Shown: piece by piece, positions 44,011 through 52,578 of the stretch
How positions within the stretch are numbered: the stretch's first letter is position 1
How the letters are laid out: each line of letters opens with the position of its first letter
Origin: Sphingomonas bisphenolicum
GTDB taxonomy: Bacteria; Pseudomonadota; Alphaproteobacteria; Sphingomonadales; Sphingomonadaceae
DNA: 64,000 nucleotides
Assembly: GCF_024349785.1 (NCBI RefSeq)
Contig: NZ_AP018821.1
Location: 62,001-126,000, forward strand
Direction: 5' to 3'
The notes under the pieces: generated by a model
What the model was told of the DNA's origin: nothing
The model's database searches: none
What the model saw: the letters and a program-made list of their open reading frames with translations, nothing else
Program-made: the position numbers and the translations under genes

Positions 44011-44165
44011 TCGTCTGGCAGGGCGGCGCGCCGGGGCATCGAACCCCGTCGCGCCGCGCCGAAGGCGACCCTGAAACCTCTATCGGCGGGCTCTGGAGAC
44101 CGGCCCGCAAAGCCCAAAGAAAAGAGGGGTGGAAAGGCGCGAGCCAACAGACAAGGAGAGCTCCC

Positions 44166-44573
44166 ATGTCGATCCCGTTTCGCAATGCCGCCGCCGCGTC
44201 CACGATCCCATATCGCCCGCTCGTGGCCCGCATCACCGCGCGACACTATGCCCGCCTGCGTACCTATCTCGAAGCCGAAGCCCTCCGGCAGGGTCTCGAC
44301 CTCCTGCGGCAGAAGGAGGGCGACGAGCACGCGCTGGACTATGCGCTGAGCGCCCGCGTCGACACGCTGGCCCTGGCCGCCCTCGCCAAGCTCTTCGACT
44401 ATGACGCCCATGTAATCGCGGTCCTCGACGAAGCGCAGTTCACGCGCGCGCAGATCCGGACCCGCCGCCTGCCGATGAGCGGCGACATTCTGCTCGAAAT
44501 AGGCGGGCAGGGCGCGGTCGACGGCGCCGGTATGAGCGCGACGGAACCGGCAGGCCAGGGCGGGACACGATGA
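44166..44573 (+). CDS. hypothetical protein
   Basis: The 135-residue protein has a helical core (ARLRTYLEAEALRQGLDLLR) and an acidic/Gln-rich C-terminal stretch; no family is recognised. AAGGAGAG lies upstream of ATG 44166. A purine-rich tract (AAAGAAAAGAGGGGTGG, about 44117-44133) lies ~35 bases before the start, a weaker version of the shared leader. The stop overlaps the start of the next gene (ATGA at 44570-44573). Confidence 0.65.
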   Translation: MSIPFRNAAAASTIPYRPLVARITARHYARLRTYLEAEALRQGLDLLRQKEGDEHALDYALSARVDTLALAALAKLFDYDAHVIAVLDEAQFTRAQIRTRRLPMSGDILLEIGGQGAVDGAGMSATEPAGQGGTR

Positions 44574-44806
44574 GACGCCGGGCACGTCCTTTGAAGCCCG
44601 AACGCGCGCCGCGCCTCGACCTTCTGACGCTGCTCGGCCCCGCGCCGGTCGATGTCTTGTGGGAAGCGGAAAAAGCCGGCTGGCGCGCCTTCGTCATGGG
44701 CCATGGCGGGAGCGGCTACCGGCGGGGCAGCGCGAGAGATCAAGCCTGGCAGCGGGGCTTCGACGCGGCGGCGGCAAGTCGCGATCCCGCCAGCCTGATG
44801 CTTTAG
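44570..44806 (+). CDS. small RMF/CrpP-like protein
   Basis: The 78-residue product contains AEKAGWRAFVMGHGGSGYRR followed by GSARDQAWQRGFDAAA. Two helices with the pattern G-x-A-x-x-G ... W-x-x-G-x-x-A around a short turn are typical of ribosome modulation factor and the related CrpP-like plasmid proteins. I treat this as a family-level similarity only; a ribosome-binding or other role is not shown. It is coupled to the upstream gene by a 4-base overlap. The operon probably ends at the terminator at 44921-44955. Confidence 0.55.
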   Translation: MRRRARPLKPERAPRLDLLTLLGPAPVDVLWEAEKAGWRAFVMGHGGSGYRRGSARDQAWQRGFDAAAASRDPASLML

Positions 44807-44920
44807 GCAAATAGCTGCCAAAGCCGACGCAATTCGCCAACTATTCGTGCATCCTTTGATGCTACAAACCCGGTGCGACCCGAGGGACTCGCGGCTTTTG
44901 TTGCGAGCAACCCAAACTTG

Positions 44921-44955
44921 AGGCGATCCCTGCATCATCAGGGGTCGCCTTTTTC
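44921..44955 (+). terminator. intrinsic terminator
   Basis: AGGCGATCCCTG (44921-44932) pairs with CAGGGGTCGCCT (44939-44950) with a single G-T pair, followed directly by TTTT. It ends the operon 44166-44806, or a small RNA between. Confidence 0.85.
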
Positions 44956-45166
44956 TTGGCGCGATGCCCATGAACCCGGTCTGAACCCCCGCCCGTTGCT
45001 GCGAACTCCCGCTTCGAGCGGCCACCCCCGCGCCGGTTCGCCCGGCTCGCTCGCGACCCCCAAGCGGACCCTTCGGTCCGCGGGCCGCTCGCCTCGGCCG
45101 GGGCGCCCCCACGAGAGGAAAATATCTCTCACAGACCTCCCATGATGTCAGCCGTCCGGGACCGCC

Positions 45167-45250
45167 TCAAGGATCGACGGTCCCCCCAATTTTGCCCTGG
45201 CCGCCGCTCCGCTTCGCTCCACGGCAACCAGGACAAAATCGGCACCCCCG
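45167..45250 (+). promoter_or_regulatory. conserved leader element, copy B
   Basis: It contains TCAAGGAT....GGTCCCCCCAATTTTG, then GGCCGCCGC, then GGACAAAATCGG and CCCCC, in the same order and nearly the same spacing as at 42799-42875. An AT-rich box with ATATCTCTC precedes both copies by about 40 bases. The spacer sequences between the conserved blocks differ, so the blocks are selected rather than recently copied. Confidence 0.5.
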
Positions 45251-45350
45251 TCGCCCGCTTCGCGGCCGCCGGCGATGCCGGCGGTCCTTGACCCGATCCC
45301 GGACGGCCGACGGCCACTCCCCTGTCCTTCAAGACAAGAGGAGAAAGACG

Positions 45351-45575
45351 ATGCACACCCATATGACCAGCGCCGCCGCCGACAACGCCGCCTTCTTCGC
45401 CGCCGTCGCCTGCGCACAGCGCCGCGCGCTCCACAGCTTCTTCGACCAGCATGTCATCCAGGAGAGCGAGGGCCGCTACATCAGCATCGACGAAGGCGAC
45501 TATGACGCGCTGCCGATGACGCTCATCGACCGGGTGGTGCACACCGTGCCGGGCGGTCTGTCGGACGAATATTGA
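45351..45575 (+). CDS. small hypothetical protein
   Basis: The 74-residue product (MHTHMTSAAADNAAFFAAVA..., with an acidic second half ESEGRYISIDEGDYDALPMT) is unassigned. GAGGAG lies upstream of ATG 45351, and a terminator follows directly. It shares its leader type with the DUF2493 gene, so the two are probably co-regulated. Confidence 0.65.
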   Translation: MHTHMTSAAADNAAFFAAVACAQRRALHSFFDQHVIQESEGRYISIDEGDYDALPMTLIDRVVHTVPGGLSDEY

Positions 45576-45583
45576 AACCGAGG

Positions 45584-45611
45584 GGAGGGGCCGCAAGGCC
45601 TCTCCTTTTTT
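45584..45611 (+). terminator. intrinsic terminator after the gene at 45351
   Basis: GGAGGGGCC (45584-45592) pairs with GGCCTCTCC (45597-45605), with one G-T pair and a GCAA tetraloop, followed by six T. It starts nine bases after the stop. Confidence 0.9.
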
Positions 45612-45689
45612 GCTGCTCGGGACAGACGGACGCGGGGGGCATCGAGCCCCCCGCGTCCGTGCCGCGCCGGTCGGCGCGGCGGGGTCGTT

Positions 45690-45908
45690 TCAGGCGGCGA
45701 GGCGTTTGGTGACTTCCTCGAAACCGAGCTTCTTCACCTGCGCGGCGAAGGCCTCGATCCTATCGAGCGGGAGCTTGAACAGCCCCGCCTTGTCGAGGGC
45801 CGCCAGCGCCGCGTCGCGCTCGCGTTCCGCGAGCCGCTTGCGGCGATCGGCCAGCCGCTCTTCGTCGGCGGCAATGGCCGCGCGTTCATCGTCCAGGGAT
45901 TTCGCCAT
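45690..45908 (-). CDS. small TraD/TraC-like conjugal transfer accessory protein
   Basis: The 72-residue protein has an N-terminal coiled coil (DERAAIAADEERLADRRKRL) and a C-terminal helix-rich end LPLDRIEAFAAQVKKLGF. Small proteins of this build, called TraD or TraC, sit beside the relaxosome genes of alphaproteobacterial plasmids and help at oriT. It faces away from the transfer genes across the ~800-base gap, as in many such plasmids. The assignment is from size, build and place, not from a strict motif. Confidence 0.5.
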   Translation of the reverse strand: MAKSLDDERAAIAADEERLADRRKRLAERERDAALAALDKAGLFKLPLDRIEAFAAQVKKLGFEEVTKRLAA

Positions 45909-46713
45909 AGGAAGGCCTTTCGTTCAAGCTGATCGGGCTGTGAACGCGCCTCTCCTATAAGCGATGGAGAGGCCCGGCGGAAGACAGGAAAGGGATTGCT
46001 GGGCGCATCGGGCCGAGCCCGATGACGGCTCTATTCGCTAGGCCGCCGCCGACCCCTGCGGGGCCTGTCCCCGGCCAAGCTCTCGGAGCCGATGCGAACG
46101 CCTCGTCTCCGCCCATCCGGGTGACGATCCTCGCCTGGGGCGGGGGACGTTTCGCCCCCGCTGCCAAAGCGACGAAGACCTCACGCAGGCGGGCCTGCAG
46201 GTTCCTCTTGCGTCGGAGCAAAAGAACGCTGCCTGCGCATTTGAGGCGGACGTCCGAAGGGCCAGTCGGGACCGACAACGTGTCACCGCTCGCACGACCG
46301 CGCCGCTTTATGCCGCACTGGCGCCTCAAAGCGCCGCACCTGCCAGCCTGACCCAGGCAAGTTCCGCCGCAAAGGGCGGAGCAGTACCCGCCGGAGGCCG
46401 GTTCCTTCCCCTCATAGACGACGACCCGAACGTCCCAGGGCAACGGGGCGAACTCTCAGGATTTTAGCACACCCTACGCAGCAAGCTGCAGGAAATAAGC
46501 CGGCAATCCAACGGGTTACGGCTGATGGGTGCGTGTTTACACTGTATGACGCGCGCGGCCGAAGTAATAATGCGCTCTAATTCAATATCTTAGCCGTCAT
46601 CACTGTTTACGGCGGCCTTCCTGACCGCGCCTATTCTTGCGGAGCGTCGCGCTCTCCTCTATAAGCGGCATCGCGCTTTCAAGCTCCACCAGCCTCTCTG
46701 CTAGGAGGCTGGC
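45909..46713. other. gap with candidate oriT and transfer promoter
   Basis: This 805-bp gap lies between the divergent small TraD/TraC-like gene and the ribbon-helix-helix gene that opens the traD-relaxase operon, the usual place for an oriT. The left ~500 bases are GC-rich and carry no credible gene. The right part (about 46455-46620) is much richer in A/T, has a stem GTGT-TT-ACAC in GCGTGTTTACACTG (about 46531-46545) and a second TGTTTACGGC near 46604. These are candidate protein-binding or nick-region sequences. I cannot point to the nick site. Confidence 0.4.
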
Positions 46714-47004
46714 TTGTCCCACAGTTCGAAGATCGTCTCGCTGCGCATGGCGCGAGACCGGTTCGACCGTCTCGTCGCGGTCGCCGATGCGCGTCACTGT
46801 CGGCCGTCCGACGTCATCCGCAGCGCCATCGATGCCTATCTCGGCGGGGCCTCGGTCCTGACTGCCAGCCAGCTTCGTCTCGCCCGCATCGGCGAGTTCC
46901 AGCAACTCGCCCTCGACATCATCATCCGCGAGCAATTTCCCGAGTTTCGCGACCGCATCGTCGCGGAAACCGACAAGCGCCTGGAGCAGTATCATGGCGC
47001 GTAA
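46714..47004 (+). CDS. ribbon-helix-helix relaxosome accessory/regulator
   Basis: The 96-residue protein has an N-terminal RHH DNA-binding motif (SKIVSLRMARDRFDRLVAVA, then CRPSDVIRSAIDAYL) and a helical C-terminus. RHH proteins of this kind (TraY/TrwA/MobC-like) bind oriT and repress their own operon. The start is a TTG at 46714 with AGGAGG at the right distance, which supports it over an internal ATG. The end overlaps the TraD start by 11 bases, so it heads the transfer operon. Confidence 0.75.
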   Translation: MSHSSKIVSLRMARDRFDRLVAVADARHCRPSDVIRSAIDAYLGGASVLTASQLRLARIGEFQQLALDIIIREQFPEFRDRIVAETDKRLEQYHGA

Positions 47005-49285
47005 AAACGACATCCGCACAGACGGCCGGGCCATCCCCTTGACCCATCACAGCGCGCGCGGACGCGTGCAGCGCAATTCGGGCAATTTCACCCGCGGCTC
47101 GCAGCTTCTCACCCACGAACTTCTGATGTGGTTCTCGGGCGCGAAACTGCCCATCCTGATGTGGTTCTTCCTGTTCGCGGCCGCCTGGTTCGTGATCATG
47201 TCGATCAAGCTCGACGAGCACGGCTTCCAGCTCATCTGCATGAAGATTTATGCCGCGCTCTGGAACTGGGTCGACCTCAACCCCAACAAGCGCGTCAACG
47301 TCACCCTGCCGAGCGGCGAGGTCATGCGTACGGTGATGCCCGCGGTGCCTTATATCGCCGAGGTCATCCAGGCCTGGAAGATCGCGATGAAAGGCCTTCT
47401 GGCGGCCTTCTTCGTATCCATCTTCATCACCATCCCGGTCGCACTCTGGTTCGTCGATCTTTCGCGCCGGCGGGGCAAGACGATCCTTCAGGAACGCCAC
47501 GAGCGCGGAGCCATGCTGGTCGCCCGCCACGTGCTTCTCAACGAGATCAGCCAGCACAATTACGCGAAGTTCGAAGAGGAGGCGCAGGATCGCCTGCCCG
47601 GCCTCGCCCCGGCCAAGATTCTCGACATGCCGTTTCGTGCACGCAAGGCGGCGGGCATCCATCACCCCTATACGCTTGCGGGCATCCCTTATCCGCATCG
47701 CACCGAGCAGTCGCATACCATGCTCATCGGTACGACCGGATCGGGCAAGACGACCGAACTCAGGAGCCTGGTTTCGCAGATGCGAGCCCGCGAGGACACG
47801 GCCGTCATCTTCGATCTCACCGGCGCCTATGTCGAAGCCTTCTACGATTCCGCGCGCGATACGATCCTCAACCCGATGGACGCGCGCTGCCCGGCCTGGT
47901 CGATCTTCAACGACTGCACCACGCATAGCGAATTCACTGCTGCGGCGGCAGCGCTCATTCCCTCGGACGGCGGCTCTGCCGAACCCTTCTGGGCGCTCGC
48001 GGCGCGCACCCTCTTCATCGAGATGTGCATCCGGCTCCAGGAGCGCGGCGCGACGACCAATCTCGCGCTTTCCGAGAACCTGATGACGGCCGACCTGAAG
48101 CGGGTTCACCGCTTCCTTGCCAACACGATCGCGGACCCGCTCACCGCGCCGGAAGCGGCACGCATGGCGGAATCGATCCGCGCGGTCTTCAATACCAATG
48201 CGCAGGTGCTGCGCTTCCTTCCCGACGAGGGGCCACGCTTCTCGATCTGCAACTGGATCACGACCGAGAAGAAGCCCGGCGCGATCCTGTTCATCACCTC
48301 CAACTATGTCGATCTGGCGATGAACCGGGCGCTGCTGACGCTGTGGATGGACATCGCCATCAACCGTCTCATGACCATGCCGCGCACCCGCGATCTGCGC
48401 ACCTGGTTCATGTTCGACGAACTCGGCGCACTCCATCGTCTGCCCGCGATCGAGAACGGTCTCCAGACCGCCCGCGCGTTCGGCGGCGCGATGATCCTGG
48501 GGATCCACAGCTTCGAAAAACTGATCGAGGTCTATGGCGAGCAGGGTGCCCGCAATCTCGCCTCGCTCGCGCGCTCCAAGCTCATGCTCGCGACCGCCGA
48601 TCTCGACACCGCCGAGCAATGCGCGCGCTACATCGGTAACCGCGAAGTGCGGCAGATGGATGAAGCCTATAGCTACGGCTACAACAACACGCGCGACGCC
48701 TCGACGCTGACGCCGCGCAAGCAGGTCGAGCCGCTCGTCATCGCGGACGACATCACCAACCTGCCCTCGATGCATGGTTTCGTGAAATTCCCCGACGGCT
48801 TTCCCGCCGCGCGCATCCAGCTCCAGTGGAAAGACTATCCCCAGGTCGCCCAGGGCTTCATCGCCCGGCCCAATCTCCAGCCGGTGCGATCAAGGCGCGG
48901 AGAGGAGGCGTTCGAGGGGAGCGATGGGGGCGAAGCGGGCGGGCGCGATGGCGCCGCGCAGGTGATCGGGGAGGTTGCCGATCCCGTCAATCTGGCCAAG
49001 GAACTTGCCGCCAATATCCTGTCGGCCGAGGTCGAGGATGAGCATGATGAAGCGGCCCGCCGGGCGCAGCGTGCGACCGAGAGCGACGAGCGGCCAGCAA
49101 CCCCCACGCACGCCGCCGACAAGGCACAGGCAGCGCGCGCTGCGACCGAGGATCCTCAGAGCGTGCCGCGCGATCGCGACGGGCGGGGTCAACCTGCGCC
49201 AGCGCCCCAGGTCGAGGATCAGACGCTGGTCGAGCTAAGGCAGGCGTTCGGGCGCGAGGACGACGGCATGGACATGGGGATCTGA
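46994..49285 (+). CDS. traD: TraD-like type IV coupling protein
   Basis: The 763-residue protein has two N-terminal membrane segments (about residues 52-72 and 133-155) and a cytoplasmic ATPase with Walker A GTTGSGKT (Lys252) and Walker B MFDELGAL (Asp475, Glu476), followed by conserved QTARAFGGAMILGIHSFEKL. This is the TraD/TrwB class of hexameric DNA pump that joins the relaxosome to the type IV secretion channel. The C-terminal ~130 residues are acidic and disordered-looking, as in F TraD. It lies between the RHH gene (overlap) and the relaxase gene (one-base gap). Confidence 0.92.
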   Translation: MARKNDIRTDGRAIPLTHHSARGRVQRNSGNFTRGSQLLTHELLMWFSGAKLPILMWFFLFAAAWFVIMSIKLDEHGFQLICMKIYAALWNWVDLNPNKRVNVTLPSGEVMRTVMPAVPYIAEVIQAWKIAMKGLLAAFFVSIFITIPVALWFVDLSRRRGKTILQERHERGAMLVARHVLLNEISQHNYAKFEEEAQDRLPGLAPAKILDMPFRARKAAGIHHPYTLAGIPYPHRTEQSHTMLIGTTGSGKTTELRSLVSQMRAREDTAVIFDLTGAYVEAFYDSARDTILNPMDARCPAWSIFNDCTTHSEFTAAAAALIPSDGGSAEPFWALAARTLFIEMCIRLQERGATTNLALSENLMTADLKRVHRFLANTIADPLTAPEAARMAESIRAVFNTNAQVLRFLPDEGPRFSICNWITTEKKPGAILFITSNYVDLAMNRALLTLWMDIAINRLMTMPRTRDLRTWFMFDELGALHRLPAIENGLQTARAFGGAMILGIHSFEKLIEVYGEQGARNLASLARSKLMLATADLDTAEQCARYIGNREVRQMDEAYSYGYNNTRDASTLTPRKQVEPLVIADDITNLPSMHGFVKFPDGFPAARIQLQWKDYPQVAQGFIARPNLQPVRSRRGEEAFEGSDGGEAGGRDGAAQVIGEVADPVNLAKELAANILSAEVEDEHDEAARRAQRATESDERPATPTHAADKAQAARAATEDPQSVPRDRDGRGQPAPAPQVEDQTLVELRQAFGREDDGMDMGI

Positions 49286-49286
49286 C

Positions 49287-52200
49287 ATGCTGTCGGTCGC
49301 CTCGGTCCGCTCCGCTTCGGGCGCCGCGAACTATTTCGCGAAGGACGACTATTACACGGTCGAAGGATCCTCCGAGATCAGCGCCTGGGGCGGGGAGGGC
49401 GCGGGGGCGCTCGGGCTGTCGGGAGAAGTGGGCAAGGATGCGTTCGAGGGCATGCTCAACGGCATCCTGCCTTCGGGAGAAGGGGTGGCTCAAGTGGAGA
49501 ACCGGCGGGCCGGCCTCGACCTCACCTTCTCCATGCCCAAGTCAGCCTCGATCCTGGCCTATGTGGCGGGCGACAAGCGCATTCTCGCCGCCAACATGGC
49601 GGCGGTCCAGAAGACGATGGCCTGGGTCGAGAAAAACCTCGCCGAAGGTCGCAAGGATATCGGCGGGCGGACCGTTCCTGTCGCGACCGGCAACCTCGTG
49701 TATGCCCTCTTCCAGCACGACACGAGCCGCGCCCTCGATCCCCAGGGCCATATCCATGCAGTGATCGCCAACCTGACCCGTTTGCCCGACGGCAAATGGC
49801 AAGCGCTCCACGCGGACAAGATCTGGAGCCATAACACCGTCATCGGCTCGATCTACCACGCCTATCTGCGCGAAGGCATCGAGCAGCTCGGTTTCAGGAT
49901 CGAGGCGCTCGGCAAGCACGGCACCTTCGAGATCGCCGGCGTACCGCGCAAGGTGATTGATGCCTACAGCCAGCGCCGCGAAGCGATCCTCGAAAAGGCG
50001 GCGGCGCTTGGCATCGTCTCGCACAAGGGCCGCGACCAGATCACCACCAATACCCGCGATCCCAAGCTCAATGTCGAGGATCGCGACGCCCTCAAGCAGG
50101 AATGGATCGACAAGGCGGCGTCGCTTGGATTCGACGGAAAGGCCCTCGTCGAGGGCGCCCTGGCGCGGTCCGATCGCCATGGGGCGCTCGGACCGCTCGA
50201 ACGCGGCTACAAGGCGGTGACCGAGGCGATCGCCGCCGCCCGCGAGAAGCTCGGCGACCTGGTGCGGTCCGCGGATCCTCTGGTCGATCGCGGCCTTGCC
50301 CGCGTCACCCAGTCGCCCGCCATCGCGCGAGCCCAGCTCGCGGTCGCCTCGGCAGTCCGTATGCATAGCGAACGCGAGGCGGCCTTTCCCATCCATCGCC
50401 TTGCCAAGACCGCGCTCGACCTTGGCCTCAAGGACGTGACGATCGATCGGATCGAACAGCGGATCCAGCAACTCGTCGAGCGCGGCACGCTGCTCAGGGG
50501 ACAGGAGCGCGCAGCCGACTTCATCACCACCCGGCAGGCACTAGCCACGGAAACCCAGATCCTGGCCCAGGTAGAGGCGGGCCGCGGACAGGCGAACCCA
50601 ATCATCGACGCGTCCGAGGCGCCGGGCCGCCTGCAGGCCGTAGCGACGCAGCCCCTCAATACAGGCCAGCTCGCCGCCGCCACCTTGATCCTCGGCTCGG
50701 CCGACCGCACGGTCTCGATCCAGGGCATCGCCGGCGCCGGCAAGTCGACGATGCTTCAGGCCGTCGCCCGCGTGGCCGAGGCGGAAGGACGCGCCATCAC
50801 CGGCCTTGCCTTCCAGAACAAGATGGTCGCGGACCTCGCCGAAGGCGCAGGCGTCCCTGCGCAAACCATCGCCTCTTTCGTGCTTGCCCATGAACGGTAT
50901 GTCGCCGAACCGCAGGGCCCGGGCTATGATGCGGCGCGGGCGGCACATGCCGGATCGATGCTGGTCGTCGACGAGACCTCGATGGTGTCGTCGAACGATA
51001 TGCTCACGCTCCACGCCATCGTCGAGACGCTTGGCGTCGACAAGCTCGTGCTGGTCGGTGACCGGCAGCAGCTCTCCTCGATCGATGCGGGCAAATCCTT
51101 CGCCATGATCCAGGCGGCGGGCGGCACGCTGGCCCGCATGGACGAGAATATCCGCCAGCGGACCGACGTCCTGCGCACCGTCGCCGCGCTTGCCAATATC
51201 GGCAAGGCAAGCGAGGCGATGCGGGTGCTGGGCGACAAGGTCATCGAAGCCTCCCAGCCCGCGGAACATGCCGCCGATCTCTGGCTGGCGCTCGATCCCG
51301 CGGAGCGCCAGGCGACTGCGGTCTTTGCCTCGGGGCGCGAGGCACGTGCGGCGATCAATGAGAGGATCCAGGCGGGTCTTGCCGCCGAAGGATCGCTGGA
51401 AGGGGAGGGCATCCACCTCACGGTCTATGAGCGGGTCAACACGACGCGCGAGGAACTGCGCTACGCGGCCACCTACCGCGCCGGCATGACGCTCGAGGTC
51501 GGTCGGGGCGGCGGCCAGGACGTAGGGCTCCGCGCCGGGCGCTACGATGTCCTGGCCGTCCACGCCAATGGCAAGGTCGAGCTGGGCGAAGGCCGCCGCC
51601 GAATACGTTTCGATCCGCAGAAATTGTCGCCGACCCAGACACGCGATCGCCTCCAGCTGACCGAGAAGAAGGATCTTCACCTGCGGGCGGGCGACCGCAT
51701 ACGCTGGACGGCCAACGACAAGCCGCGCGGCCTGACCAACGCCTCGCTCGCCCGGGTTGTCGCCGTCGATCGCGACAGCGTGACCGTCGAGACGGCGGGG
51801 AGGGACCGGCTCGTGCTCGCGTCTGGCGATCCCACGCTGAGCCGGGTGGACCTGGCCTATGCGCTCAACATGCACATGGCGCAGGGGATCACCACCGACA
51901 AGGCGATCACGGTCATGGATAGCCATGAGCGCAACCTGTCGAACCAGCGCCTCTTCAACGTCGGCGTCACGCGCGTGCGCGACGACCTCACCATGGTGGT
52001 CGACGACAAGGCGAAGCTCGAGCGGCAACTAGACCACAACCCCGGAAACAAGACCTCCGCGCTCGAGACCCTGGGCCGGCTCGAAATCGACGGTCCGGGA
52101 AGGGCGCAGGCATCCGGCCCATTCGATCCGGGACGCGTCGAGGGCGGACCTGGTCCCAAAGCGGCCGAAGGACTCGATGGCTTGCCGCCGGTGCCCCCGG

Positions 52201-52319
52201 CGGAAGGGCAGGCGGCAGCCAGGACGAAGTCTGATGATCTGAGCGCGCCGCGCCTCAAACCCGAACAAGCCGATCTGCTGCCCCCGCTGCCCGAACGCAG
52301 CCTGGGCCTCGATTTGTAA
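49287..52319 (+). CDS. traA: MobF-family conjugative relaxase-helicase
   Basis: The 1010-residue protein has an N-terminal TrwC-type relaxase domain (residues ~1-300): nicking Tyr candidates in NYFAKDDYY (Tyr16, Tyr21, Tyr22) and the histidine triad His144, His155, His157 in FQHDTSRALDPQGHIHAV. An SF1 helicase follows: Walker A GIAGAGKST (Lys486), VVDETSMVS, VGDRQQLSSI and the late AYALNMHMAQGITTDKAI. It nicks oriT, stays linked to the 5' end and unwinds the strand for transfer. The length and order match the MOBF class (TrwC/TraI). It is translated right after TraD. Confidence 0.93.
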   Translation: MLSVASVRSASGAANYFAKDDYYTVEGSSEISAWGGEGAGALGLSGEVGKDAFEGMLNGILPSGEGVAQVENRRAGLDLTFSMPKSASILAYVAGDKRILAANMAAVQKTMAWVEKNLAEGRKDIGGRTVPVATGNLVYALFQHDTSRALDPQGHIHAVIANLTRLPDGKWQALHADKIWSHNTVIGSIYHAYLREGIEQLGFRIEALGKHGTFEIAGVPRKVIDAYSQRREAILEKAAALGIVSHKGRDQITTNTRDPKLNVEDRDALKQEWIDKAASLGFDGKALVEGALARSDRHGALGPLERGYKAVTEAIAAAREKLGDLVRSADPLVDRGLARVTQSPAIARAQLAVASAVRMHSEREAAFPIHRLAKTALDLGLKDVTIDRIEQRIQQLVERGTLLRGQERAADFITTRQALATETQILAQVEAGRGQANPIIDASEAPGRLQAVATQPLNTGQLAAATLILGSADRTVSIQGIAGAGKSTMLQAVARVAEAEGRAITGLAFQNKMVADLAEGAGVPAQTIASFVLAHERYVAEPQGPGYDAARAAHAGSMLVVDETSMVSSNDMLTLHAIVETLGVDKLVLVGDRQQLSSIDAGKSFAMIQAAGGTLARMDENIRQRTDVLRTVAALANIGKASEAMRVLGDKVIEASQPAEHAADLWLALDPAERQATAVFASGREARAAINERIQAGLAAEGSLEGEGIHLTVYERVNTTREELRYAATYRAGMTLEVGRGGGQDVGLRAGRYDVLAVHANGKVELGEGRRRIRFDPQKLSPTQTRDRLQLTEKKDLHLRAGDRIRWTANDKPRGLTNASLARVVAVDRDSVTVETAGRDRLVLASGDPTLSRVDLAYALNMHMAQGITTDKAITVMDSHERNLSNQRLFNVGVTRVRDDLTMVVDDKAKLERQLDHNPGNKTSALETLGRLEIDGPGRAQASGPFDPGRVEGGPGPKAAEGLDGLPPVPPAEGQAAARTKSDDLSAPRLKPEQADLLPPLPERSLGLDL

Positions 52320-52362
52320 GCCGAGCGGCCCTCTGCCGCTCATGACCAAGGAGACGAGGATA

Positions 52363-52566
52363 ATGTCTGGATGGGATTATGACGATGCCGGCAAGTTCGG
52401 CAGCGAAAAGGCGGCCGAGGATTTCGCGAAGGCCAATAACATCGACCCCAGCGACATCCGTACCCGGCGCAAGGGCGAGAGCGTCGAGCTCGAAATCCGG
52501 CGTTCCGCGCTCGATGGGCGCACGCTGCGCGATGGCGGCGAAGGCCGCCGCGACGGCTGGAACTGA
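52363..52566 (+). CDS. small hypothetical protein
   Basis: The 67-residue product (MSGWDYDDAGKFGSEKAAED...) is charged and soluble with no known motif. AAGGAG lies upstream. It follows the relaxase by 43 bases on the same strand and may belong to its transcript. Confidence 0.55.
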   Translation: MSGWDYDDAGKFGSEKAAEDFAKANNIDPSDIRTRRKGESVELEIRRSALDGRTLRDGGEGRRDGWN

Positions 52567-52578
52567 GGGAGGCGCGCT

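Larger units (their letters stand above)
44807..45350. other. 544-bp gap with terminator and conserved leader
   Basis: From left to right it holds a 115-base stretch without a gene, the terminator at 44921-44955, a GC-rich stretch with short palindromes, an AT-rich promoter-like patch (GAAAATATCTCTCAC, about 45118-45132), the conserved leader element copy B (45167-45250) and a perfect hairpin CCGCCGGC/GCCGGCGG (45266-45284). A small RNA ending at the terminator cannot be excluded. Confidence 0.4.

Noticed and set aside
44807..44955. Small RNA gene ending at the terminator
   Set aside because: The terminator is explained by the operon 44166-44806, and I found no convincing promoter in the 115 bases between, so it is not listed as an RNA gene.
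45955..46443. Possible genes in the gap upstream of the RHH gene (frames on both strands)
   Set aside because: Both frames are Arg/Pro/Ala-rich, have no ribosome-binding site and no motif; the place fits an oriT region better.
46922..48775. Long open frame antisense to traD
   Set aside because: traD has clear ATPase motifs in the sense frame; the antisense frame has none and reflects GC-skewed codon positions.
50541..52028. Open frame antisense to the relaxase
   Set aside because: Relaxase and helicase motifs define the sense frame, and the antisense frame lacks any recognisable domain.
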